From: Tubiluchus corallicola
Taxonomy: Eukaryota > Priapulida > Priapulimorpha > Priapulimorphida > Tubiluchidae
DNA length: 64,000 nucleotides
Direction: 5' to 3'
Assembly: GCA_030141605.1 (NCBI GenBank)
Contig: JAQGDQ010000031.1
Span: 62,001-126,000 of the forward strand
This document shows positions 1 through 14,557 of the stretch, in pieces. The stretch's first letter is position 1; each line of letters begins with the position of its first letter. The position numbers were made by a program, and so were the translations under genes. The notes beneath the pieces were generated by a model. That model ran no database searches. It was not told the DNA's origin and worked only from the letters and a program-made list of their open reading frames with translations.

Positions 1-671
1 CAGCCGACTGATAATGAATCGGCTTGGGGAAACCCATTTGACACCCATAAAATAATTAAAAATAGAATTAAGCTTCCCACATTGCACGCTTGTTGACTTA
101 GGAGAGAAAAATGGGTTTACGCTTTCAAACATTTAATCACTGACTCAGTGTGACTTGACAAATATAAAAATGAAATAAAAGTTAAAATGTTCTAAAATCT
201 TATAAAACTGAACTTTAATAGATTTTATAAACGTAAATGAGAAATAGCCCAAGTAAATAGCCAAGTGTTCACAGCGTGTACAATGAAGCTAAAAAGCGTT
301 AGGCCTGTTATACACAACTACTGGGTAATTGCTGGCAAGACTGCAACTTCATGGTTTCATCTGCTATACTACACCTGTCTCTTTTTCACTATTCAACTGA
401 TCAAGAGCATTACTCTTGATATTGAGATAAGTACCAGTCGTGCCACAGCCAATTGCATGCAATAAGCCTGCTATAAAGCGCTGGTTTGCATAAAGAGCAA
501 GCGCCTAAATATGCCAACTGCTTATTAAGAAACTATTACTGAAATAAAAATTTACGAAAATTCTTCAAATGTCGATTTTTAAAGTAATTCCTTTTCAAGT
601 TCATTAGATTTCTTTCCTGCCTTGCGTGTTCAGTTTCTCCTTTCTTCAGTCATTGGTTGATTGATTGATTA

Positions 672-801
672 TTCATTCATTCATTCATTCATTCATTCAT
701 TCATTCATTCATTCATTCATTCATTCATTCATTCATTCATTCATTCATTCATTCATTCATTCATTCATATATTCATTCATTCATGCGTTCATTCATTCAT
801 T
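672..801 (+). repeat. (ATTC)n microsatellite
   Basis: About 130 bp of tandem ATTC, nearly perfect to 767, with ATAT and GCG interruptions in the last 35 bp. Non-coding. Confidence 0.97.
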
Positions 802-1341
802 ATATTTAGTCAGTGCAAGCTCATAAAAGAGTAGTGGCGGCATTTTATTTTAGTTAATTTGCATTTTGCAACATGTAAGTAACCATAAACAAGAAAATGC
901 TAAGCAAAATGCTTTTAGTGGTGATTATACAAGGAGCAGCAGGGCTTCATGAAATCAAAACAGTCACAATGGACGCCACTGCCTCTTGTCTACACCGGAA
1001 CTTCCGCTTACAGTACACCGGAAATTACACGTAGATTTACAATGGATGGATAGCCAGCTACCAAATTAAGTAATTGTACGTCGTAACCAGTAAAGGAAAC
1101 AAGGAAAAAATAAGTGAAATGGCACGATGCAATGACGACAGCTGCCGTTATTATGAGCTAGATTGATGCTAGATTGACTGCCTACGTTTATATTAGTAAG
1201 CAGTATTAAACCCATGTTGTTCTGGGTTTGGGTAACCTATAATAATGAACCTCTCTCCCCCTTTCCCCTGTCTCTCACTCTCTTCTTGTTTTTCTTCTCT
1301 CTTTCTTTCTCCTGCACGCTCTCTCCCTTTTGTCCTAGAGC

Positions 1342-1443
<102 letters not shown>

Positions 1444-2397
1444 TCCTTCGGTCACCTCTCGCTTCCCTTTACTCTCTCTTCCCAGCGCATTTCTGTAATT
1501 AATGATTCTTAATCTTGTAGAAAACTCGAGAATTAATGTTCCACTAACGCAACAGATTACACCGCAGGGAATCATAACGAAAGGTGATCTTCCCAATTAA
1601 TTTCAATCAGTTCGTTAAAGTTAATTAAGAGCATTAATGAACAGTATGCATGAAAGGTACATGTCGAGGAGAAGATCAGTACCGCATTGTGTAATTAACT
1701 GCAGTATTTTAATTAATTATGTTCAGTTTCTTACCACATTAGAGAAATGCAACACGTTCACAATACTGTCCTTAAAAAATGATAACTGAAGTAAATTAAA
1801 TACTTATGTTCAGTTTCTTGCCGCATTAAAGAAGGGTAAGTTGTTGGCAGTACTGTCATTAAAGAAACAAGGCTGCAGTAATTCTATAGTCACTAGTGTA
1901 AACCTCTTCCTGCGTTGACATTTCACGAAACCAATAAGCCAATAAGGTGGTATTGACAATAAAATTCAGCTGTGGGCAGGAGCAGGCGGCGGATTTCAAT
2001 AACATTCATAAACATCTAAGAGCAATAATATTAAGTGCAAACGCAGATGTCTAAATAAGTTTAGTCCTCACTGATCCATGTATAGATAGCTTAAACGCAG
2101 TTATATGAGCGAGTGCACCTAAATCCAGATCAAAAGAAGGAATATAATTATAGACTAGAGTATAAATCATAAGTAGTCCAATTGATTCAGATGGACGCTT
2201 CTTCCAACTGCAGTCCTTACCTTTCTCAATTAAAAGTATATTCTAAATGATTATCAGTTTTTTACAGCATTACATTTCTACAACGGTAACTATATCAGTC
2301 TATTAAAACAATTTGTGAAATTAAACTTTTTTTCAATTATAAATAAATGAAAAAGCAATTCTTTATTTCAATTTATCATATCTGTAATCATATTAAG

Positions 2398-2431
<34 letters not shown>
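2398..2431 (+). repeat. (ATT)n microsatellite
   Basis: Eleven or so ATT units, resuming at 2888-2898 on the far side of the inserted TIR element. Confidence 0.95.
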
Positions 2432-2432
<1 letters not shown>

Positions 2433-2887
2433 AGGGCTCGTACTCTACTTTTCAAAAATATAGGACATTATTCTAAAAAAATATAGGAATTATAGGACAT
2501 TTTTCCTTAAAAACGAAAGTTTCTAACCTTACACTACAGCGATTTTCACAATTTCTCTGCAAAAATAAATGATTTTTTCTACCTGTAACAGGAGAGCATT
2601 CTTTGGTTGAAGTTGGTATTGTCATTGAGCGGCTTATACAGTGAGCGACAGACAACTGTTATTTACATTCTATAAAATGCCCAAATCATGAAGATATGTA
2701 CTTATAATATCTAACTGTGGTTATGAGCGCCAAAGGCGCGCGAAAAGTACCCATAACATTCTCATTTCATTGAGAATTCATGATTTTACAGGAATTATAG
2801 GACATTTTTATAGTTTTAACAAGTTTTATAGGAATTATAGGAGATAACCCCAAAATATAGGAATTAAAGGACGAGTACGAGCTCTGT
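2431..2887. mobile_element. TIR element (hAT-like MITE) inside an ATT microsatellite
   Basis: Ends are inverted repeats: ACAGGGCTCGTACTC at 2431 and GAGTACGAGCTCTGT ending at 2887. Both outer flanks are (ATT)n, so the element landed within the microsatellite, which also hides the exact target duplication. Subterminal motifs ATAGGAATTATAGGA recur in the same or inverted orientation near both ends. No ORF of interest inside. Confidence 0.75.
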
Positions 2888-3079
2888 TATTATTATTACT
2901 GTTGTTATTATTAATGACGATACAAACTGAAAGTTAATTAAATTTTGATACCTAACTTGAAAGACAGGATATATGAAAAAGCTGGAATACAGCCTGGATA
3001 TGAGCCATTAATCTTCTATTTACAAGGCAGGCGCCTTTAGACTACTATGCCATCGTATTCCTATAGTATTTGTAGGCTC

Positions 3080-3352
<273 letters not shown>

Positions 3353-3832
3353 ACTCCCATTTCGCTTTTTAATGCAAACAGTAAACGAAAAAAAGCCGAT
3401 TATCCTGTAAGCTACACGATGTTTCAGATACACTGATTCAAAATGAAAATTAGAGCTCTCAACAGGAAAACGTCATTTAATTATGCGAATAAATCATCGA
3501 TGGTGGCTATAATAGCCTCTCTTGACACTAATTGGGAATGCAACGGAGATTTTCTGCAAAATCCTTGGTAATTTATTAAACTGTGCGATTTAGAGTTATT
3601 ACAATTTGAATGGAGCCATTTATCAGTTTATTGCAGTAATTCACTACATACTTTTGAACTTCTTGCTCATCACAGATAGACGTTTTGTTTAACTTGTTAT
3701 GGTTAGCTACAGTTAAACTTTATTTTTATGAGACAATATGAATATATATTTTTTCAGATTTAACTTAAACGACTTAGGTTTATATAACGTTATATATAAC
3801 AATATAACGGTTTATTATACTGTTATCATGTG

Positions 3833-4850
3833 AACTTAAGAAAAATATAACAAAGAAATATGCAAGAACCTGTCTATAAAGCATAAAGTTAATTTATACT
3901 GCCACTGTCCTGTACAGAAATTTTCAGGCGCGGCGGTAACCGCCTTTCACTTGAAAATTATGACGTAACTGGTGGACTTTATGACTTTTTGTAACTGCGA
4001 GCTACTTGAACTAATTCAGACTTCTGCAGCTTGCCTAATGTTCATACAAAAAGACACAAAAACAGCTATCTAATTTTTTGTAAAAATATATTATAATCAT
4101 CAGGATATCCTCATCCACTGTTGGATGAATCCCTCTTCCCTAGCTCGCCGCCATGTCCTGTCTTGGGGATAACGTCATCATGGTAGTAACAGGGAAGGGT
4201 TTCTGCCTATACTCTAAAGCGCTGGCAAGGCGTGTTGTTAGAGTGAGTTGTAGCTGACCGGTTTTCTTCACGCAACGAATTCCGGCCATTAAAGCCAAGC
4301 TACTGGGTCTGCTGGTTCTGCTGGTTGTGACTTCATCCAGGAGGTTCATACGCCAGTTCCAGTCTTCACGCACTTACGATGAGGGGAGTGGGGTAACGTT
4401 ATCTGTGACCGCCATTCTCCTCACTAGGTTTAGCACGCCAGTCGAGGCGAGGTCCGGGGTTGTACCCACTAGTGTGCGCTACCAGCTCCTTCGAGGTACT
4501 AGCGAGAGTAGTGAAGGGGGAGACTCCATCTGTGACCTATCCACATACACTCCCGTGCATGTGCAGCTGGCAGAACTACAGAGGTGGTTGTCAAGAACCC
4601 CAACACACAACAAAAATTTATTATACTTTTGACGAAAATCGACAGTGCGTTGCTTTTCTTCAGCCGATGAACGACGTCACTGGTAGAAGAGTGGGCGTTC
4701 AAAATGGAAGCTCCCAAGTGTGAAATGATGGGGACTTTAGTGATTTTACTATTACAAGAGGCGCTTATCACACTTCCATTACTAAATCTTTCTAACATTT
4801 ATCGCGAACATTAAAATAAACCTGACTGCCCAGGAGGTTTGGCCTTTGCT
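3833..4850 (+). repeat. Dispersed repeat R1, copy 1 (interrupted)
   Basis: Segments 3833-4095 and 4612-4850 match 58569-59085: CTGTCTATAAAGCATAAAGT, GGTAACCGCC, CACTTGAAAATTATGA, GACTTCTGCAGCTTGCCTA, ATTACTAAATCTTTCTAACA. About 510 bp without the insertion. No protein similarity recognised. Confidence 0.8.
4082..4625. mobile_element. Retroposon-like insertion (516 bp) with 14-bp target duplication
   Basis: Direct repeats AAAAATATATTATA (4082-4095) and AAAAATTTATTATA (4612-4625) bracket 4096-4611. The insert is clearly richer in G+C than its surroundings. On the minus strand it ends GGATATCCTGATGATT, a LINE/SINE-like 3' end, so minus orientation is likely. The 14-bp duplication fits target-primed reverse transcription. 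Open frames inside (for example 4140-4373 on the minus strand) match nothing I recognise. Confidence 0.7.
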
Positions 4851-5174
4851 GTGAAAAAACTTACTAAAACCACACGTTAGTAACTTGGTACATATGAAAA
4901 GTCCCATCATGTCGCCTTTCTGCTTGTACATGTAATGTAATAAAGAAAACCTTATAGTTATTGTAACATTAGCTCAGAAGGTGATGATTTTTGATAATTT
5001 GCCCTCGGCCTATACGTGTTTTATCCTGATTATTGAAACTGTAGTCTGTAGGGATAATCTTACCTAGTGATGCCCTGAGGCAATTCTATAAGATAACAAA
5101 TACTTTCAAAGGCGCAGTTATTTATACGTACGTCTGATATTACAGTCATGTGCATTCAGCCAAGAAGTTGGGAA

Positions 5175-5370
5175 AAAATTGTTTATCACAACAAGAAAAT
5201 TTTCCCTACTCCCTTGGACACATAACGCAAGAAGCAAGAGTGATAAGACCAATAAGCTACCCATTTTATGACTAAACATATGAGAAGCACCAAGCCAATT
5301 TTCTCTACTCCTTTGGACATAAAATACAAAACTAGAGCGACAAGATTAACAAGTCCAATAGGCTACCCAT
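5175..5370 (+). repeat. Tandem pair of about 110-bp units
   Basis: Two diverged direct copies: ATTTTCCCTACTCCCTTGGACA ... AATAAGCTACCCAT and AATTTTCTCTACTCCTTTGGAC ... AATAGGCTACCCAT (only key blocks given). No coding potential. Confidence 0.75.
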
Positions 5371-6639
5371 AATAATATAATAATTCGAAAAGTAAACCCT
5401 CAATTGTAAAACATTAGACCGAGATCTTTCATTTGACGAGTCGAGAATAATTCGTCGAGAATGGCGCAGTCGTTGGAGCTGTAACATATATATCTATATA
5501 CCACCGAAATTAATTATAAAGATAGTAATAATTATAATAGTCGTCATCTTTATTTAAAGTCGCTTTTGGATAAATAATTAACATAAGCTCAACGAGCTTT
5601 TTTCCAAAAGTAAAGAACAATTCTAAGCTACATAACAGAAACAATTATTACCCCATTTTTACCCTAAATACCACGTATTTTATGATACAAGTCGCTTCGA
5701 GTTCTACTAATATTTATTTACTAGTTATAAGTTATCAAGTAAGGAGTTCTAAACCACTAGCAGATCAATATTAAAGCAACACAGCGAATCATGCAGTCGA
5801 TATCTTTTAAGCCATAAATGGAGGAATCGTAAAAAGGGAAAAATTGGCGAACCGTACGTAACGAGAAACTTTTGCGTTTTAGGGTCTGTTTAATGACGGA
5901 TATTTGAAAATCCTATAAGATTGTCCTCGAGCAATTCCTGAATTCATAGCAGATGCAGTATAGCAAGAAAAAAATTGATGCATTTTCCTGACAGGGTAAA
6001 TTTTAACCAAGCAAGTTTGGTAAATTATGATATCAGCTGATAAAAATTTTCTAATGACATGGTTAATAAATAAGTCTTTTGGGCAACTTTCAGTTAAACA
6101 GCGTTATAAACTTACAAGACGACACGTATAGAACTTTTTCGCCTCATACACCCACGATTTCCGAATGTCATCCCTTTTCCAAAATTGCCTAGCACACAAG
6201 GATTCTAAATAAAATACGCATTTTATTGGAAATCTTTTACTTTCTGCTAAGTAAACATACACTTATTTGGATTAATGTGATAGTGGTCCAGTGGACTGTC
6301 TTAGGAGAAAATGACAATCATCAAAATATCGTCTTTTTGACATTCGTAATGGGATCCGAAATACGCGAATAAAAACAAAAAAGAACCAAAGATAATTCAT
6401 ATAAACCCAATATTTCACACACTAAAAAGTGAAGTAATCATCCTTATTTTTAATTTAGTCTGTGGCATTCAATGGTGTAGTGTCCTGTAGATTATTACAA
6501 CTATGCGTGTGAAGCTTGCATTGCAGTTTGCAAAAGGTCAATATTCCAACAATTTCAGTTTGCCAGGAAGCAGGAAGTCCCAGTTCCCCTGAAATGCTGA
6601 AATTCCTCTCCCTCAGTTGAGAACCCCTGTACTATATCA

Positions 6640-7115
6640 AACGCTTGCGCAGTAGAGGAACTGATAGTTCTGAAATGTTCGCAGCAATGTAGACCAAGCG
6701 AAAACACAGAATGACTGTAGAAAAGTAAAAACACCTGTTGCAACGATGAATAGTAATGGTTGAAACAAGGAGAGACAAACGTGAAATACCTGAATAAAAA
6801 CAAATGATTCCAGTAATGTATGTAATATAAAGAAGAGACAGTTGTGAAATGCCACGCTACACGATGACTACAACACAGGAGAGGCAATTGTGAAATGCCA
6901 CCAGGGAGTGATGACTGCGGGTCAGGCGAGAATGAAATGAAGATAATATAAAGCACCTGTGGCAAAGATAAACAGTAATGACTAAAACAGGGAGGAGACA
7001 GGGTGAAAAACCTGAGTGAAGATATACAGTAATGTCTACAATAGAGAAACACTTGCAAGATGCCAAGACACAGGATGGACTAAATGCACAGGAGACAGTT
7101 CTGAAATGTTGCGAA
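6640..7115 (+). repeat. Degenerate minisatellite
   Basis: Irregular tandem units of about 45-60 bp built around GATGACT..AACACAGGAGA and GACAGTTGTGAAATGCCA (examples near 6820-6900, 6960-7010, 7030-7110). Minus-strand open frames of up to 167 aa here are low-complexity by-products. Confidence 0.65.
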
Positions 7116-10100
7116 CACATCTATTGACACTGCAGACCAGTGTCTTGCAACCCAAGATTTGTTCAAAATTCAAATATTACATTACATTTGTTGATTGAAA
7201 ATCCGCTTTTGAAAATGTACCAACATCTTCAGAACACATATCACAATCAGTTTGTAAGAGTCCAAATAAATGATTCTGTCAGCTTTGTTAAAGAATCTGG
7301 TTGAATACGGAATGCAACATTTTTCATAACGTCATTGGCAATTTAAGTGTGTTTCTTTCAAAGAGTAAAAAACATCGCGCTAAATAATGCAAATCTCCGC
7401 TAAAAATAAAAGGAAATGGAAATGTTCGTTGGCAAGCATAACAATTACTGTCGCTGAAATTACAGATTAGCTGCTAGCGCTTTCCTTCAAGATGGATTAG
7501 AAAGCATTTTTCATTGTTCCTTGTGCAGTTAATGTCAGAATACGAGAAACTGAACGCGAACATTAGAAAAATTAGAATTTCGTGCGAATGCGAAAGGCGG
7601 CCATTTTTCAACATCTAATGACGCAAATCACGATCATGCAAAGCAAACCAAAACTGTAAATTAATCACAATTTAGAGTCAGCGAGCTACAGACTTGTTAA
7701 ATTAATTGATGAAATCGGATTACAGTGAATTGAAAACTAGAAAATCTACAATACAAAGTTAGAAATCATATTTTCCGATTTTTAACTTTATACATTTATA
7801 ATTCCATGCAAAGTTGACATTCATTTACAAACAAATACCCAGTACTCTATTTAGTTTAAATCATACAATGGAGACTGAAGCTGAACAGCACAAAAATACG
7901 CCTCACCACCTTCGCTCTGTTAGGAACCGCTTCCGATGTAGGCTTTAGAGTAAGTATTATTGCCAGAGTGCGCCACAAGTGTAGCACCAGGATGCAAAGA
8001 AATCAAAACATAATTTTGATAAAAAATAATCACATCACACGTATACTGCAGTTCATTCTTTGCGGCCCAATGTCACTGTGTATTAGCACTGACTCCCTGC
8101 ACTGCTTAATCGCAAACATCACTTTCTTTAAAGCAGAACCGTACCCAATTTTAAACTGTAGGTAAAAACAATCTACTCTTCAAAACACTGAAAGGGAACA
8201 TACTATTTTTTTTTCAAAAATGACTTTCGTGAAAGAATTATTACCACACAAACACAATTTCGCGTTCAAGCCATTACATGAATTTCGCAATTCGCTAGTT
8301 AGACAGGCACTAGCGCTTGCATTTCGGAAACGTATTGCACAAAAAACAGGTGCTGTACCTCTCAGTTCAGAGGTGTTAGTTTATGACGAATTGCACACGT
8401 TCAACAGCTCATGTGTGAGCACTGCAGAAAATTTGAAATTTGAATTTTCATTGACTACTTAGTACAACATACTGAATATCTTACAGTAGCGCTGTACTTC
8501 AATTTTTGCTTTCGCACACGTGCAACACGCTCGTAGAATATTTTTGCAGTTGAAAATTGTTAGTTTATGATATCATCAATAGTTGGGCTCGCCTGCCGTT
8601 AATTAAGTTTTTTAATCTATAATTTAATTATCAGAAACGCTTTTGCAGTATCAATTGCGTTAAAATGTGTACTTTTTATCGGACTTGAAAATGGGGTAGT
8701 GCATGAAAAATCATCCTGTCTTCCTTTAACATCGTACCTCTTTCTCGCAAGGGAAGGTATACTCATCATAGAGTATGCTCTTTCTCACACGCATTCATCA
8801 TTCAAGTCACTCAGCTTGCTATCTTAACCGTCAGATTCCGAAGTTAAGTTCTCGTCTGATTAAAGAAGAATGACGTAGAACAGCTAATGAAATGAGATAA
8901 CTTTTCAAAGTGGCGAGTTCTTTGTGTAACTGAAACTCGACAAAAAAAACGCGCTGCGTCGCTCGCGGAACAAAGAACGCGTACGCAAGCTGTTAATTAT
9001 AAATGAGAGTGTTCAAGTCAAAGTGATAACAGATACCGAGAGAATGGTGAAAGCTTGACAACTACACGACAGCACAAAAGGCGAACACTGCAAGGCTTCA
9101 AAAACTTATTGAACTTGCACCGAATTTAATCTTGCACGATTTTATAATGCATTAAATTAAGACAAAAATTTATTACAAATTTGTTACTGACAAATATCAA
9201 AATACACATGTTAAAATTCAATGAAGTGAAGCCAAAGACATAAACTCACTGCTTAGTAATAAGTTAAATTCACTAACAATAAGTATATATTGCATTCCAT
9301 GGCAAGTACAGGCTAACACAGCTGAGTGGACAAATTAATTATGTAGTAACCAAAGTTAAAAACAAGGGGCCCAGTAAGTGCACAGATGGATGACCAGGAA
9401 GTTGTTTCTCTCATAATGTCATGCTGTTTCTGGCTATTTAAACTTGCTCATTGCCTCATCTTGGAAATTTCAATGCCCTACTTATATTATCCTTGATAAT
9501 GAACTACATTTCAGTTCAGGAACAATCATCAATAAAATTATACTATGACTGTTAACTACCAGCTTGCAGTGTGCCAGACTGTGTAAAACTTATAGTCATT
9601 GTAACAACGCAGCCCGAAATGTTCCTCAACCACAAAAGTTTTCAGAAAAATCACCGAAAAAACAAAATAAATCTTTTAGCCAATTCGTTGTGATTTTAAT
9701 AAAACGGGAGACTTGCACAAACTTGTTAACTGTGGAACTTGTTAAGCGCGCAAGGAGCAATAACGGTTTAGACATTTCCAGATTGTATCACAAGCAACAT
9801 GAAACAGCTGTACAGCTAATACACCACAACTGCTTTTTGAGAAAAATAATCAATTACGCAACAAAAACCTTGAAAAAATTAACCAAGTGAAACAGCGAAC
9901 AAATTGGGACTCTTGCTACCTGGAGGAAAAGCAGAAAGCTAGTTTCAACTTTAAGTTTTATTTGTAAAATGCCATAATGAGTGTACACACGTTACGTACG
10001 TTACAATGTATTGCTACCATTAAGAGAACTATTAAACTCTTACAAATATATTTCAAGTATCGGCCCTGGCCAAGAAGAGATGAACTTGCAGAGGCCTCAT

Positions 10101-13100
10101 CAGAAACTAAGGTAGAATGGAAGGTAAAATGCGATAAGGTGCAAAAATTAAAACAAACAAAAATGAAACGCTACAAGTTACATCAGGGTGATGGTGAAGA
10201 AAATGCAATGACAAGGAAAAGATGAGAAAACGATGACGGTGATGAGAATGAAGATTGGAATCAGATAAGAAGAAAAAGATCAACCAGCTGGGCGACTGCA
10301 AAAGTAAGTATGGAGATTTGGACATGCAGCCTTGGTACTTCTATTTTTACTTCTTCTTCATCATCTTTTTCTTCTTGTGCATCACAAATAATGATAACTT
10401 ACGGATAATGAAGACATTACCGCGTATTTTACTAAAATACGTTAATTGGCACCCGAAGTCAATAACAGTCACTTTTGTGTATTAGATGAGAGTCATAGAT
10501 TGAGACTAGAATTGTTCTATAATGTAAAATGTTTTAGGCTTTTTTATAGAAATTTATAGACTATTCGTTTGACTAGCTCAGTCTAGCCGTAACCTGTTCA
10601 CAACGCGATCAATTTTGGTTAGCTATAGAACTTTACAGCGTGATAAACCAAAACGTGTCAGAAACTGGACATTTTACCAAACGATGAAATAACTATTCAC
10701 ATTGATTTCGCAAACCATATCAACACCTTATGCGAAAGACTTTCTATATTACACACACAGAAATCGTTTAAAAACCCGTCACACAAACGTATCTCATTTC
10801 TTCGAAACCTACAGAAACCGTGTGGAAATCTGAGACGAAAGGAAGAAAGCTTATCTCACCTGCATATGAAAGAACACAACAGCACCAAACACCGACAGTT
10901 TCCAATAGTAGTAAGCTCTGTAATCAGAAATGTATGTGAATATTCTGAATTTTCAGCCAGACCCAACGCAGATGTAGCGGTATCAAGGCAAAACGAGGAA
11001 AGTCAGCGTCTCAGTGGCAACTCTTTAACTAAGCAGCACGGGTTAAAACCAGCAAACATGTGGCAATGTTATTCTACCGTCTCTGTCAACCATTAAGCAA
11101 GGTTTGTTATTTTCTCAACTCAAAACACACAACATAATCAACAGTAGCAAAGAGCTTCATAGTGCAACCATATGCAGATACGTACTGACTACATAGCTGG
11201 TGGTCCTTAAACTAGAAATCCATGAATTTTTTAAATAGTATTTGAGAAGCCAGAAAAATGATCTTGCAAGCTCATATACACAATTTCCTGATAAAGACTA
11301 AGATTATACGGAGTGGTAAAGTGAAATGCACAAATTATAAGGCACTTCATCAAATTCCAAAGTCACTAATAGGAAAGTCATCCAAAGGTGAAGTAGAAAA
11401 ACAATTATGTTCAGCTCTCCAAACGAGATATTGCCAAGAATACATCATTATTAATGACAACTTCATTTACATCTTTCCTTCTGTATCCCACGCCGCCATA
11501 TTTAGTTGGGCGCTGGGGACCAGGTTAACCATAGACGTACTTTGTATCTTTGTTTCGTGACCCCAAAAAGAAAGTTGTGTTATAACTAATCTCGAAAAGC
11601 GTTATTTCACTTCTACCTTCACAGTTTTTTGGCAGAGATGGAAGCACTAGGAGCAGCGGCGACAACAACAACGACTACAAGTATCACAATAACGACAGGT
11701 ATCATGCAATGTTCAAACGCAATTCTTACACTACACACTGCACGGGAAATCATGACTTAATTGCAAACACTCAGTACACATAATTAATCCACGGACGGTG
11801 TACAAGCTGCTAACCATTTTCATCAATATTTATCAGGTGTTCTGCCTCTTACCTGTAATTAGGTATAAGTGCATTTATATGGAAACTCTGCTACCTGATG
11901 TTTACACTCAATCGAACAAGGTGCTTACAAGCGTGCAATCACCAAATAGTGACACGCACCTGATGAAATATGTAGTAATTCTGTAGTTTCCTGTAGCAAT
12001 TGAAATATAGCGCAGGTAAAAAAACAGCGAACTTCATGATCACGATGCTGTTGCCTGTCGAACATTTATAATTACATATTTAATATTTATTACACAATTA
12101 CTATTCACAATTTCATACAATGTTTCTTAGCTGTTGCAGTGTAAGAACTTGTTTGTTTGGGTCGCATTGTGTACAATATCTTTCGTTGGCTGGGATTTTA
12201 TTAAATTTATGGTGCCTACCAGTTTTTATTGCAACTGTGTGATACATAATTAGATTAATTTTTAACACTAATCACGCATAAAAAATGCTTTTACCAAAAT
12301 AGCCTAATACAAATTTCTAAGTTAATTTAATCTAGTTTTTTAAATAAAGGTATGTAATATAAATGAAAATAGTTCAAAAATATGCCCTGATAGTTGTAGA
12401 CGTGATACATGAAGATGCTTTTGAGAATCTACCAAAATGGAGAGGTCAACAAAATGTACCACACAGCATTCTCGACAAACCTTCTCAGCCTATTGTCAAA
12501 GAAAGATGGGATAACAATGGTAGATATTCTTGTAAGAACTCTGACTTTAGAATACCGGGGCCAAGCTGGAATGGCTAGGCAATTAAAATACTGATAGGGT
12601 ATGTAAGACTAAGGAGTTTGGAAACCATACTCACATCATAGAAGCACGTTCAACAGATTTACATTTAGAGTGTAGAAAGAGGCTTAGAGTTACACTGGCT
12701 ACAGATTAGGAGATATGTACTGAGCAACGACTTGCCAGTTTTAAGAAATTTGACAAAAACCGGCAATCAAAGTCACCATGTCTGCATCAAACACCTTTAT
12801 CATCTTCTGTAAAAATAATTGGACGCTAAAAGTCCAATTATTTTACAGAAATTTACCTCACTTTTCTTACAGTCGATTTGTGAAAAATTGGGAAGTAATA
12901 CTGCCCACTAATCTATATTGTTATATATTCATTGGTCTAAAAACTACGTTGCTATTTATTGGCAAACCAACTAAATATTCTATGCAGCACTGGAAATTCC
13001 AAAAACAGACGGTCCGGGCGATTCACAAAGAGCCAGTTTTCATAGTAGCCTCGCGGGTGAAATTTTTATTGACGAATTTTGGCGTAAAACTAATTTATTC

Positions 13101-14481
13101 GATCACAATTTTACTTGCGCACTAGTGTTGCTGTTCTGTAAGAACTGAGAAATAATACAGACCATCTAATTGGCTGACGGTACATTGAGTCTCAAGCCTT
13201 ATAATCTTTTAGAGAGGCACTCATCTAATTGAAAGTTACAGACTCAATGAAGATTAGCCATTAAGCAGTGTGAAGCCATCAGCTAATCAATGACACGCTC
13301 AGAGACAGAAAAGATGCCAGTCATTAGAAGGCAACCAACCACACAGTAACAGTTCCAATAGAGTTGAAGGCGTGGAATTCGTAAACTCGATTTATTTTCA
13401 AAATCATGTTAAAAAGATCAACTTCTCTCGCTTCAGTAGGATTCCTTGCACTCAAATTAGCTTTCCATAACGCGGAAAACGCTAGTGAAACCATGTGGAA
13501 GATATGTTCAAGGTCAGCAAACCCTTGGGCTTTTCAGAGAAAATCTCGCTTCTGTTCATGAAGCAGCAAGTTTTTTCTCTTCTCGTATAATTTTCACAAT
13601 TTGTAATTCAGAAGAGAATTGGTCGTGGAAATGCAATAAATGTCATTACTGTAATTGCAATACAAGGTTTTTGCATCCAAAACTACAAATTTCGGGAATT
13701 ATGTTAAATTAAATTATGTCTTATTGCTTTGTCTATGTCAACAAGCATTATAACTAGTTCATTTATTCATTTAACCTGCAGCTGACAAGAAGGGTTGGAT
13801 AAATGGGACTAGCGACATGGCGTTCATAGCCTTATAGTCTTTATTTAAAGTAATACAAAATACTTGCTAAATATTTAAACGTAAGGCCGAATGAAGCCAG
13901 TTAACCAGAGATGTTTTATAGAAATATACCGTTCATATACGCATATTGGCTTAGTACAAATGCGTAGATTTATCAATTCATGTCTAGGAGCACATTTATT
14001 ATGCTGCTGCTGTTTCTCACAATTTTACCCTGGACAGTGGGCATCCCTAGGAGCCAAGATGCAACACAGCTGCTTCTATATCCAATTTCTTTCTCTGAAT
14101 CTCCGGCCGTTTAGTTACGGAATTCCTTTGCCAGAAAATTGTTTTCCTGCTAACTACAAATGCACTTGTTTTAAGAAGAACATGAACACTAACCTCTTAT
14201 TAACAGCAATTTAGTTAGCACATATTGGGGTAATGCTGGCCACATTTAGATTTTTTCAATGGTTTACCTTGTATTTACATTAATATTTTATAAACGCTAG
14301 ATACATATGCATAGTAACAAATACACTACAGAAAAACACACACAGCAGTTGTATTTCAACATTAATTTAATTTAGATGTTTAACTTTCGACCCATAGTAT
14401 CTTATATTTATATACAGATTAGCAAAATATATAGATAGTATATCTATATAGTATAGTATATATATAGTCTATAGTCTACAT

Positions 14482-14482
14482 A

Positions 14483-14553
<71 letters not shown>
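14482..14553 (+). repeat. (TA)n-(AG)n compound microsatellite
   Basis: About 38 bp of TA followed without gap by about 33 bp of AG, in a TATA/ATAG-rich neighbourhood from 14400. Confidence 0.97.

Positions 14554-14557
<4 letters not shown>

Noticed and set aside
672-801. CRISPR-like regular repetition
   Set aside because: Continuous tetranucleotide repeat without spacers; eukaryotic context. No CRISPR array exists in the window.
6555-7120. 167-codon minus-strand frame with Cys/Phe-rich, membrane-like sequence
   Set aside because: Lies wholly in a degenerate minisatellite; the hydrophobic pattern repeats with the units and overlaps other frames.
10255-10485. Charged frames around 9977-10485 as a possible exon
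   Set aside because: Lys/Glu-rich then Phe-rich composition without recognised motif or consistent splice sites.
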